Assembly (NCBI GenBank): GCA_030374805.1
Contig: JARGSG010000014.1
Coordinates: 868,001 to 932,000 of the forward strand
Direction of reading: 5' to 3'
Origin: Gracilaria gracilis
Lineage: Eukaryota > Rhodophyta > Florideophyceae > Gracilariales > Gracilariaceae
Length of the DNA: 64,000 nucleotides
The notes below the pieces were generated by a model. It did not search any database. It saw only the letters and a program-made list of their open reading frames with translations, and was not told the origin of the DNA. Below are positions 10,823 to 21,428 of this stretch, one piece after another. How positions within the stretch are numbered: position 1 is the stretch's first letter; each line of letters begins with the position of its first letter. The position numbers were made by a program, and so were the translations under genes.

Positions 10823-11169
10823 GAAGAACTCCAGATAATAACCAAGATGCAGTTGTAGTTGCAGAATATAACACACAGCCTTCTCGCAAGAAAAAGGAGT
10901 GGAGGGAATTTTACGTTCCCCTTTTGGCGACGCACAGATACTTGGAGCTCCAGTTTCCGCTCTGTATACTATGCGCCCTAGCACGATGTGCGTCAGGCAA
11001 ACAGATTTTGACCCGTCCGAGGACCACAAAGTCCTAAGTAATTTACAGTAGGGAAGAAAATGGGGCTTTAAGAAAAGGATTGGGTCAGAAACAAACCAGC
11101 CAATCACGATGCGTAGTTTGAAAATTACGTATCATGGATTCATGAATCCATGCCTGTTAAGAACGGCCC

Positions 11170-11295
11170 TCACCCAAATATGATACTTAATTCAACAATA
11201 TACTAAAAACGTATCTGAATTGTATCATAACTTTACAAATTCTGCTTCAAATATATCCAACTCATATCACATGTGTATCTCAGATTTCCACTGGG
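11170..11295 (+). repeat. Partial copy of the 415-bp MITE (right part)
   Basis: This matches the last 125 bp of the MITE at 13,421-13,835, from cacccaaatatgat to the terminal CACTGGG. The left part is missing at 11,170. Its terminal CACTGGG abuts the importin/Harbinger fragment. Confidence 0.8.
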
Positions 11296-11540
11296 TTATG
11301 AACGACAAACGGCGCTATGCCTGTTTGATGACTTGGTTCTTCACGGTGGACGTGAGAAGTTGTTGGTGATAACGAATGTACTACATGCGATTTGCGTGTA
11401 TGTAATAGAATCTGACCCTGATTTGCGTCAAGCAAGTTGCTACGGGGTGGATGTATGCGCTCAGGTTGGTGGGGAGCATTTCGCTACCTCGACATCGTTC
11501 GAACCGGTGCATGAATGGCGGAAAAACGCCTTTGACTAGA
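11296..11540 (+). pseudogene. Second captured importin-5 fragment
   Basis: The plus strand encodes YERQTALCLFDDLVLHGG and later SCYGVDVCAQVGGEHF, the same importin-5 segment as at 1.5-1.8 kb. It is followed by the same non-importin tail (a NAFD motif). It lies tail-to-tail with a Harbinger transposase fragment at nearly the same spacing as the first copy, so the pair was mobilised or duplicated as a unit. Confidence 0.75.
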
Positions 11541-11600
11541 TAAAAAGGAGCACAAGATATTGTAAAAGAGATTGAAGTTTACGGGGCATGCGTGAAGATT

Positions 11601-12230
11601 TCACCAGTCTCCATTGCACGCAGTCGGCACTCCAAGAAGAGAGGGTCGTTCGAGACCCTTTTCTTTAATGATTGCAACCAGATCCTCTCGCTTGCACGTC
11701 ATGGAAGACTTAGGGAATTCAGATTCTTCCACTTACCTGCTTCGTACCTCGCATGTATCATACCAAGCACGGACTTCGTCATTACGTTGACAAACGTCGT
11801 CTTCGGAGATGCATTTTGAGCCCGCATCGTTGTTGTCGATGCAAAAGCTGTGTAGTTTCATGCAAAGGACGAAACTTTCAGGGTTAACAGACACATCAAA
11901 CTCCAAACTCCCAAGAATGCGCCATCGCGCGACAAGCATTCTAAATGCTTGTTCTACATGTATGCGAAGCGGTGAAAGAAAAAAATTGAACCCGTCCTGC
12001 CACCAATACTTCACTTGCGACAGTGGAATTGGTGAAATTAAACTCTCTTGGCAAACATAGGCCTCGTCCCCTGCTATCCAATACTCCAGTGGCAGTCTCC
12101 TGTCTGCCATATACCTCCCCAACCTGGAGACAGAATGCGCTAAAGCGTCATGTGTAGATCCAACGCACCGAATAGACAAGTCCATAAAGCGGTAGGAAGA
12201 ATCCACGAGAGCCTGTACTGGCAGATCGTA
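11601..12230 (-). pseudogene. Harbinger transposase C-terminal half
   Basis: The minus strand encodes the C-terminal half of the transposase seen intact at 182-1,447, from LPVQALVDSSYRFM to the stop at 11,603. It keeps the second D (IAGDEAYV) and the E (HVEQAF) of the DDE triad and lacks the first D. One TAA interrupts the tail near 11,738. The 5' half is replaced by a MITE whose CCCAGTG end begins at 12,231 next to a TA dinucleotide. It cannot be active. Confidence 0.85.
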
Positions 12231-12645
12231 CCCAGTGAACATCTGAGATACACATGTGATATGAGTTGGATATATTTGAAGCAGAATTTGTAAGGTTATG
12301 ATACAATTCAGATACGTTTTTAGTATATTGTTGAATTAGATATCATATTTGGGTGAGTCTCACGAAAGGTCTTGATATGGATCTGATGTATTTAGGGTAC
12401 CATTTTGAAAGAGATCTGATATGACAAATATCAGAATATGTCGCACTTTTATCGGAAATGTAGTAAATAGTACCAAAGATATATCACATATATATCAGTT
12501 CCACTTCTGGAATATATCAAAAGTTATCGGAACTTTATCCTTCCTAAATATCTTTCATATCTGTACGATAAAAGTTTTATTTTAATCCTACGTCCTGCAG
12601 AGATATCATATAAATATCCAACCTGTATCACAGATTTTCACTGGG
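12231..12645 (-). repeat. 415-bp MITE, copy 2
   Basis: This AT-rich repeat has terminal inverted repeats of about 22 bp (CCCAGTG, then ATCTG and GATACA). It is the reverse complement of the 415-bp copy at 13,421-13,835 along its whole length. It encodes nothing. Confidence 0.85.
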
Positions 12646-12657
12646 ATTGTTCATTGG

Positions 12658-13160
12658 ATGCAACACAAGAACAGTCCATGGATAAGGGACTTTGCTCTGC
12701 GTATACTCTCCGTGAGCCTATCATCCTCAAGCGTGGAGAGAAATTTCGGCTTGCAAGGAAGGATTCGCACTCCGTCGCGAAACGGGCTTCATCCACTTAA
12801 GGTCGAAAAAATGATCTTCTGCGCGTTTAATCGGGCCTTAACATCTCAGAAACGAAGTGGCACGAATACGTCATTGAGAAAAAACACTACTGCTGCTTTA
12901 CAGCCGGTGATACCGAACGTGAGGCGGGAACACACGAACCCGCCACAACCACAACAGCAGGAAGCGATTCTTGGAAATACGGAGGCTTCGTGTCTTACTT
13001 TCAAATGGACCCTGTGGTTGACACCAATGAAGACCAGGAAAATGACGAAGAAACGATTGCCGAAGTCATCATGGAATCGGCTCTCTGTGACGTAGAAAAT
13101 GAAGAAAAGGACAGAAACCAACTGCTGGACTTCGGCGTCATGCGCCGTCTTTTCGAATAG
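12658..13160 (+). pseudogene. hAT transposase C-terminal dimerisation fragment
   Basis: The first 60 residues (DFALRILSVSLSSSSVERNF, then RIRTPSRNGLHPLKVEKMIF) are the hATC dimerisation domain of hAT-family transposases. After a frame change near 12,950 an acidic tail follows (TNEDQENDEETIAEVIMES) and ends with a TAG at 13,158. The DDE core and BED zinc finger are absent. The fragment is bracketed by two inverted copies of the 415-bp MITE, so it may be filler captured by that element rather than the source of its transposition. Confidence 0.75.
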
Positions 13161-13420
13161 ATACCAGCAGCTAAACTGTCGTAAACAGCTTTCCCCCAAC
13201 CACTCCCAGCTTTCGGTCTATGGGGCCCACCAAGTCACCGTTCTTCACTCGTTGGTTACAGGAACACGATGCGTCCTGGGCATTCATTCGCACCGATTCA
13301 TCGCTTTCCCACGTGCCGTGGGACATAATTTAGGCGCCCAAGCTGTCATTGGCGTCCACAAAAGCCCCTTCCACCTTTCAGCAGCGCGCATGCAGACAGC
13401 CTAATCGTTCACTCTCTACC

Positions 13421-13835
13421 CCTAGTGGAAATCTGTGATACAGGTTGGATATTGATATGATATCTCTGCAGGACGTAGGATTAGAATGAAACCTTTATCG
13501 TACAGATATGAAAGAAATCCAGAAAGGATACGGTTCCGATAACTTTCGATATATTCCAGAAGTGGAACTGATATATATGTGATATATCTTTGGCACTATT
13601 TACTACATTTCCGATAAAAGTGCGATATATTCTGAAATTTGTCATATCAGATCTCCCTCAAAATTATACCCTAAATACATCAGATCTATATCAAGAACTT
13701 TCGTGAGAATCACCCAAATATGATATCTAATTCAACAATATACTAAAAACGTATCTGAATTGTATCACAACCTTACAAATTATGCTTCAAATATATCCAA
13801 CTCATATCACATGTGTATCTAAGATTTCCACTGGG
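13421..13835 (+). repeat. 415-bp MITE, copy 3
   Basis: This is the full-length inverted partner of 12,231-12,645. Together the two copies form 415-bp arms around a 775-bp core. The dinucleotide TA flanks the outer ends (12,229-12,230 and 13,836-13,837), consistent with a TA target duplication of the composite. Confidence 0.85.
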
Positions 13836-15015
13836 TACCGCGTCAATAAAATCGATGGCGTCCCGTGCCGATTGTCATTTTGTTGGACACCGTTTCTACC
13901 AGTCGGCGATACCTTTAGATGGGCGAGTTCCAGAGCCATTGCACATGAAACATGGGATAAATCGATGCATCACCGCCAAAGAAAATTGCAGTAAACGCGT
14001 CAAATTATCAGCTTGTGAACTGTTTCTCGAGAACTTTTATGAATTTAGGGGGATAAAGAACTACGATTACCATGAAATCTTCAGATAAAAGCTTTATTTG
14101 GCTTAAAATTGTGATTCTAGAGATTGTAACGTGAAACAATGTAAACTAGAGACAAGACCTCTTGCGTTGTCACATTCAAACAGTACAATATCAATGCGAA
14201 CCTACGTTGTTTGAAGTCTTTGTAGATTGGCTCAATGCCTCTGACGAAGTTTGATATTGGTACGAACTGTGTTCCTCGGGGTTCTCCGTAGTTAGGTTGG
14301 TATTCTTCTTTGTGGAGGTTCTTATTCGTAGAAATTTGTGTTAGTTAGTTAGTGAAGTACTGGAATAGTGATAATTTATACGCGTACCTAATGTGAGATA
14401 AACAACCGTTGGTGTGGTACCTCAGTGATAGACATGGCCACCCGCATAAGCATTGGGGCTCTACAACGAATCCGGCGCTATAGAGTGGGCTGTTGTCAAG
14501 GATATTTCGATCCGTAGTCGAAAGAAGTCTAGTTCTGTACATTGCTTGGTTTTGGGTGTTCGTTTGTGGCTTCGGAGAAGTTGTGTCGCTCATGATATTG
14601 TTGATATGGTAGTGTGAAGGTGAAAGGGGTGGATGTAGAAACGGTAGCGGTACAAATTGAAGGCTTTTTCTGATTAGCGAGGGAGTAAGTGACTGCACAA
14701 GAGTCGCAACGCACGGTGATTATGTTCACGAAGCAGTGCAGTAGCAGGTAGCCTGTTTGTAAACACTGCTCTATCTTGTGTTCCGTCTGACTTACAAAAT
14801 CGCTCTTTGTCATTGGTTCTAATGGTTACACGTCGTCTTGTAATCCAAAACCTACTTCACTCTATAAATGCACTCGAACGAAAAGAGACCTGATAACTTT
14901 TGGTTTTTCCCTAAATAGATACTAACGAGAAACAGAAGCATGTGACAGAAAAAGTTTTTGAGCGAAGGAGTGTGACGCGAGCGTGAAGTAAAAAAGTTTT
15001 GCGAGTGGTACAACA
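13836..15015. other. No recognised gene
   Basis: Only short, unconvincing frames are present. A CTATAAATG at about 14,861 may belong to the promoter part of the 5' LTR of gypsy 1, but I could not align this region convincingly with the 3' LTR. Confidence 0.4.
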
Positions 15016-15019
15016 CTGG

Positions 15020-15163
15020 TCTAGACTAATTGTCCCGCCGTTTGCCCCTGCGGGTTTCAGGTGCCTCCATACGAAATTGGTTGTGTTTTTTCTTCTTTAG
15101 GTTGAGCCCTCCCTCGCTCTCTCTACCAGGCGGACCCCACACCTTATCGGTATTTGTACGACA
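15020..15163 (+). repeat. Gypsy 1 5' LTR, 3' part
   Basis: The sequence ending TATTTGTACGACA matches the end of the 3' LTR at 52,779. The leader sequence cgacatagaag just after it also follows the 5' LTR of gypsy 2, supporting the LTR boundary. The upstream limit of the LTR could not be set. Confidence 0.7.
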
Positions 15164-15459
15164 TTTTGGTCTCCCGACATAGAAGTTTCTTGGTTTTGTC
15201 GTACCTTTACTGGTGAACAGAAGACTTTCGAAAGGATTCTGGAAGTTCACCCACCTATTTAGTTTCGTAGGAATACTCGCGAAGCAATTGGATACCACTT
15301 TTGGTCACTATGGAAAGACCTACAAGGATTACTCGTGGCTCTATCGCGCCACCTAGCCACAAGGGTTCTGATGCGGCTTCGGCCGCCAAACCCATTCTGG
15401 ATAGTCCCGAGGAGCTGCTTCGGCAACCTCGGGCCGGAAACTCAAAGGATACGGGTACT

Positions 15460-15682
15460 CGTCGGTGTTATCGGAATGCTAGTTTTGGTGTCAAAAATAA
15501 CCGAATTAAAATGATCGAAAAACCGGTGAATTTATCCAACTTTGGATGTGCTTAATTTCTGAAAATATTTCCACATTTTTACTTGTGCTAGTTTGTGTGG
15601 AAAGAATCATTCACGATTATTTCCATCATTGCTAGTTTGGATGGAAGACAAACTAGCATGTTACTTCCGTTCACGCTAGTTT
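15460..15682 (+). repeat. Element A left TIR and subterminal repeats
   Basis: The 26-bp TIR (15,460-15,485) is followed by GCTAGTTT motifs at 15,478, 15,587, 15,631 and 15,675 and an inverted one at 15,650. Repeated short motifs near both ends are the usual binding sites for CACTA-type transposition proteins. Confidence 0.8.
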
Positions 15683-16002
15683 CCGAACCCAGTGTAAGTG
15701 TGTAAGTGGCACATATTTAGAACTATACGGCAGCGAATAGGGATACACATACATAGATAGCTACTTATGGAATACGATTAGAAGAATACAAACCCTTCGA
15801 ATAGGAACTCTCTATAGGTATACAGCACATCTATTCAACAACTCTCATATCAGATATCGGCCGTTTATTCTCTCTCTTTTGAAACGCCTTCGCATCACGT
15901 GCCACCTCCCCCATCACTCCGTTCCACCCTCCGTGCGCCATATTACGCTCCCCACCACTTCGTACCCCCCTCTCCCCCAACACCCCCACACCGCTCCCCG
16001 CC

Positions 16003-19000
16003 ATGCCTAATTGCTGCTTTGAAGGCTGCTCCTTCTTCGCTCGCATCATCCCCGCCATTCAAAGGCACCAACCGTGCCACCGCCAACAAGCGTTTCCTCT
16101 CCCCCGTCGGCAACGTCCCTCACTTCCCGCCACGCACAGAGCGTCACAAGTCCACCCCCCTACTCCCACCACCACTCCCACCTCCTCTCTCCAATCGCCC
16201 TTCCTATAACGTCCCCATCGCCGACGACGACTCCTACCACCAGCAGCAGCCCTCCCTCTCCGTCCACACCGAAGACGCCTACCATATCGTAGGCACCCCC
16301 GTCTGCTCCCTATCCCCCTCCCCACCTCCTCCACCGCCCCCTGCTTCCCTCTCCTCAACAAGCCCCACCTCGAACGAATGGTCCTCTACATCTCTTCCAT
16401 CGCTTCCCACCTCGGCCCCCGCAAGGCAGACGAACTCATCTCTCTCCTCCACGACCCCTTCTTCTCCAAGTCAGCCTTCCACAACGCCGTCTCCTCCGCC
16501 TCTCAGTGTCTCAAACTTCAAGCAAACCTCTTCCAACACCGATTCACCAACATCGGTTTCACCCCCACCACCCCCCACGACCCACAGCACCTCTTCACAG
16601 CCACCATCTTCCGAAAGGATGCTATCCAAGTCCTTAAAGGACAACTCGCTCTCGCACACTCCGACAACACCTTCTTCCACCACGTCCCCCATACAACCTC
16701 CTCCGGCTCTCCCGCTTTCGCCCACCTCATGGCTTCTTCCCTCGGAAAAGAAGCTGTCCCAGCCCTCAAGCACGCAATCATGCAGTTCTCCAATAACTCC
16801 TGCATCTGGCACACCCCTTAGAACAACGGTATCGACTCCTTCATCGGCTTCGTCCAAGTATACTCCGCCAAGTCCTCCACCTCCCTCAAATGCTCTTCCA
16901 TCACCTCCTACCCCCTTCACATCACCCTCCTCAACTTCTCCAACTCGTTTCGTCGCAAATATATGACCGATTACCTCACCCTTCTCGGATACCTTCCAAA
17001 CTCTTTCAATCTCACCACCCCCTCTCAAGACCCCGATACTATCCCCCAAACCTCATCCAGCATCTCCCGCTCTACCAAAATGCAACTCATCCAGCGTGCC
17101 ATCTCCAACCTCTTCGAGCCTCTTCAGTCCTCCAGCCTCACCGGCTTCCCCTTCCGTGACGCTAATGGCGTGCTCCGCCATTGTCACCCAATCATCGCCA
17201 GCTACTGCGCAGACATCCCAGAAGCAAAGCACATTCTCGCCATCTCCCACGGCACCCGCCCCAAGCATCCATGCCACCGATGTACCGTCCCACGCTCCGA
17301 CCTCCACCTAAACATTCCATTCCCCCCTCTTCGATCCCAAACCCAGACTCTCGATGCCGGCAAATCACAATCTACCCTCCTCCACGATGCTGAAAAGGCC
17401 GTCTTTGCCAGAAAGCTCAGAATCGCACGAAACACCAAGGAGAAGGCCGTTGAAGCACTCCACTCCCCTTCCCTCGCAAAGTACTTCTCCCTTGTCGAAT
17501 CTTACCCTCTCCTCTACATCACCCCTCTCCTCTCCCCTTACAACATTTTCCCCTTCAAACCACTCCATAACTTCCATCTCGGCATCTTCAAGCTCCTCAA
17601 GCTCGCAGCCATCGAGAAGCTCAAGTCAGAATCGCTCTTCATTACCCCCCGTTCCTCCAAGTCCCGTAGTTCCTTCAACTCCGTCCGCTCCTCCATCCTA
17701 AAAAACGCGAACACCATCCTCGCCGTCATCGAAAAGCACTCCCCAGCCAGAGGACTCCACATCGACTTTTCCTCCTCCGGCAACGGTCAAACTCTCAACT
17801 GTTTCTTCACTACCGACGGCTTGCTTGGTATGCTCGAAGCAAAAGACTACCGCTCACTGGACATGGTCTTCCCCTTCATCGGCACCTTCTTCGACCGCTG
17901 CTGTGACGAGGTCGAAGCAGCTCCCATTACTTCCGTTTTCACCAAGTACTCCGATCTTCTCCTCTTCTCCATGAGATACAACACCTCCGCAGAATGGACC
18001 GACTCCCGCTTCACCGACCTCCAATTCCAAATCCGCTCCTTCAAGCGCACAGCCTTACTCGTCCTCGGCCCCCACCACACTTCCAGCCTTGACACCCTCA
18101 AGTTCCATCTCCTCGACCACATCGTCGAGGACATTCGCCGCTTCGGAGGCCTCCACTTCAACGATGCCGGCATATTCGGACACGCCCACTCCCTCTTCAA
18201 GTCACACTACTCTAAAACCTCAAAGCGCAGATCCACCGCACATGAAGAAACCATTCGCGCCATCCATCACTCCAACGCCACCAAAGATTGGAACCCTCTT
18301 TCCACCAACCACTCCATCACTTCCTCCACTCCTGCCCTCGGCTCTCCCATCCAATCCCGCCAAACCTGTTCGGTCCGTGATGGAAAACTCATCTCATTCG
18401 CTGATGTCATCACTGCCCCCAAATTCCTCCACTCTAATCCTCATTTCAATCCTAAATCTCTACAAGACCTCTTCCCCACCGACACTCTCTCCATCCTTCA
18501 ACAGATTGGAAACCCCGCCCTCCCTTCATTCATCACCCTTTCTCTCGAAGTCCTAGAACTCTCAGAGAACTCCCCCACTCTCCGTCGCACCCAAATCACC
18601 GTACTCAACTCTGCTTACGTCGCCGGCGGTTATGTCCCATCACTCGACCACTACATTGAAGAGCGGAACGAGCTCGAGCTCCAGGATCCTCCAGTCCCTC
18701 TCATCCAACTAATATTTGCCGCCCCATCCTTCGGTCCTTCTAAATCCCCAAAGTTCTCTCACGTCCTCGTCGCACGCACCAGCTCCTCCAACTCCACCCC
18801 CATCGTCTGGGTCTGCAAACTCATCTCTCTTCTTCGCCTCACCCTTCCTTCTTCCACTCCATCTTTCAAGAAGTTCGCCTTCGTACAGTTCATGGAGCTC
18901 GTCCCACCAAGCGACGAAGTCGATGTCACCCGCAACTGCATATGCCTCCGATGGGCAACAGACGACGAACATAACCACACCGCCTATCCAGTTCCCATCT

Positions 19001-19200
19001 CCACCCACTCTACATCCCACAAAGTTTCTCCATGGTTTCGACTCATCCCTTTCTCTTCTATCCTTGGCTCCGTTCATGTTCGCTGCCAGAACTACCGCAT
19101 CCCCTTCAATTCCCGCCTTCATTGGCGTTTCCATAGATTCTACCTCAACAGATTCTACCGAGACCCCACTTCCAGGCCCTACCTCCCACCTCCCGCATAA
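16003..19200 (+). pseudogene. CACTA/Plavaka-like transposase of element A
   Basis: The start MPNCCFEGCSFFARIIPAIQ is shared with element B and forms a C2HC-type zinc finger (C-x4-C, then H-x3-C in B). A Pro/Ser-rich linker follows, then the transposase body. Family landmarks are FPFRDANGVLRHCHPIIASY followed by HPCHRC (as in Tnp2/Plavaka proteins), PFKPLHNFHLGIFKLL, and LKFHLLDHIVEDIRRFGG followed by HAHSLFKSHYSKTSKR. Catalytic residues were not assigned. The last 745 codons (16,963-19,200) form one open frame. Upstream, compared with B, this copy has a 14-bp deletion in the finger region near 16,075, a 1-bp deletion near 16,355 and an in-frame TAG at 16,819-16,821. The gene therefore looks recently disabled, unless translation begins downstream. 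Confidence 0.72.
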
Positions 19201-19341
19201 CACTCATTCCATATGATTTTCATAAACCAATCGCTACCACCTTCTTCCACAGGAAAGATTGGAGATAGGTATGGGATGAAGAAGATATACCACTTTTTCA
19301 TCATCCCACAGCTACCTCCACTCCTCCCACTCTTATTCACC

Positions 19342-20971
19342 CTACCCTCTCCCCTCTCCTCCTTCTGCCCCATCCGTGCTCTCTCCCCGGTGTCCAACCA
19401 AACGACTGAAACTGGGCTCCTCTGGTCGGCACGCTGCTATGTAGCAATCAAGAACCGCTCCAAGTCTCCGCGTAAAATTCGCCATAAAGTATTCCTCCCT
19501 CACCGCTAGATATAATTTCTCCCTCGATGGAATCCACAGCCCAACCGTCGCAGTTCTCTCCGAATTTCCGGACAAACACCTCGAATCCCCATCTAAAACT
19601 CATCGTTCTCAAACTCTTCGCCGTGCTCGTCCCCCACCAATTCCGATGCCACCTTCAATACACCCTCCACTGCCCTCTGCAGATACGTCCCATACAATGT
19701 AGAAAACAAGAGCTGCCTTTGTCGTCCACGTCCCACCCCCTCTTTCATCGTTTTCACAACACACCCAATCCACGCATCAAGTCAGGCGAGGTGCATCACC
19801 GTCCCATCCTCGTAATGCTTTTCCCAATTACATTTGGTCTCCACTGCGTATCCCATGTACTCCTCCAACACTGCCACCGCCATTCCGTTCTTGAAATACT
19901 TGTCTTCATCATCACAGCTCTACTGTGGAGCATGCACAGTTGACCCAGAGTACCCAAGATTTTCGAAACCGCTCATTCTCCACGCCCACAACTTGTTCAT
20001 CCCATCTTCTTCACTTCCCATAAGCTTCTCGCGAGCCTCGTCCATCTGCTTCTTCAACCCCTCACCAAGTTCCGTCCCCTCGCTAGGCTTCGCCCGCTTC
20101 GTAATCAAATCATATCCCAGTAAAGAGAATAATCTGTCCCGAGCAGCCCGCTTTCGCACCCCAATCACATCGCTTATCGTCTGATTCTTCCCTCACTACC
20201 CTCCCCTCTTTCACGTTCTGCCATTCGCCGCACATGCCCCACTCCTTTTTTCTCCCGGTTCGCATTCTCTTGCTCGAAACCAATGCTTTCCTTCTCTGGC
20301 ACTCTATTTGGCGTCACAACAACCAAACTGTTCACTCCTCGCGTCCTCGCCGGGTGACCACACCTCACTGTCCCCCTTTCTCCTTCCACCTCTTCGGGTA
20401 CCCCAGCCTTACGCACTTTATCACCGTTAGTTCCCTTTCTTCCCCGGAGACCCCCACTACCTAATATGGTACTACTCCTTGCTATCGTTCTTCCCTCGAC
20501 ACTCGTAAGAAGCTCTTTACCCTTCACTATCATATCACCGCTATCGCTCTCCTCTAAAACTTGCGCAGTCTCTGCGCCTCTTCTACGACAATCTCTCTCC
20601 CGACCACCGCGCAGAATCTTCTTCGGCATACCTCACTGCGCTCCTATGCTTTTTTTGGGACTTACTTCTTGATCTCGTGCGTTCGCAATAGGTTTCGTCA
20701 CCTCAATGCTTACCGTTCGCTCCGTTCGCTCCATTCGCTCCGTTCGCTCCGATGGTCCGGCCCCGACGCTCCTCACCGCACCGTCGCTCCTCGCCACACC
20801 GTCGCTTCTCGCCGCACCCTTCCTCCCCTTCGAACGTAAACCACTCCGAGGCGCACGCGTACTACGAGCAGTGCGAACTTCGCCAATTACCGTTTCGCCA
20901 CGCCTTCGGCTCTTTGACGCGCGACCGCTAACCTCCTCCGCATTCACACCTCTCGTCTTACGTTTCGCCAT
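19342..20971 (-). pseudogene. Decayed unknown gene of element A
   Basis: The minus strand reads as one decayed gene of about 540 codons starting at MAKRKTRGVNAEEVSGRASK (ATG at 20,971). The first part is Arg/Ser-rich with an RTER repeat. Then come ARDRLFSLLGYDLITKRAKP, FKNGMAVAVLEEYMGYAVET and a tail, VREEYFMANFTRRLGAVLDC followed by YIAACRPEE. The tail is clearly conserved in element B at 36.6-36.8 kb, which shows that it was coding. TGA and TAG codons interrupt it (near 20,632, 19,920, 19,795 and 19,600), and there are frame changes near 20,170 and 19,540. I recognise no family. Its place just downstream of methyltransferase-SET on the same strand suggests a shared transcription direction. 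Confidence 0.5.
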
Positions 20972-21428
20972 ATACAATCCGAACGGTTTCTCGCGGTTGA
21001 AGCTGGGCTCACGACGTCTTAGCCGCTGACCGTGATCGAAGGTCACTGGAATCGGAACTGCTCTGCTCTCGACGTGTTTGGCACTCGCCGTGATCGAACG
21101 TCACAGATCGAATGCACACCCCCCAATCGAGGGGACTGTGGTGGAAATCACCGAGTGCGGTTTTTTATTTCCCGATTCCGAAACGATAAAATTACACCGA
21201 AATCTCCATTTCTGAATAGCTTTCATAATGTTAAAAGACGTACAAGGTTTCGCATCATATTCGATGCCCTTCACTACCTTTTATGTATCTAGGTACTTCC
21301 ATCTTGCACTAGAGCTAAAGTGTTTTGTTTCTAACTCGTGCTCAAGGGCGAAGTTTGAATGCAATAAGTGTCACTTCATTATCGAGGTTTAGGGTGTTGT
21401 TTTCCATGTAGCTAATTTACTACACGTT

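Noticed and set aside
15899-16966. 355-codon Pro/Ser-rich frame as a separate gene
   Set aside because: It is the zinc-finger linker of the transposase read in the frame produced by small deletions, continuing out of frame over the body.
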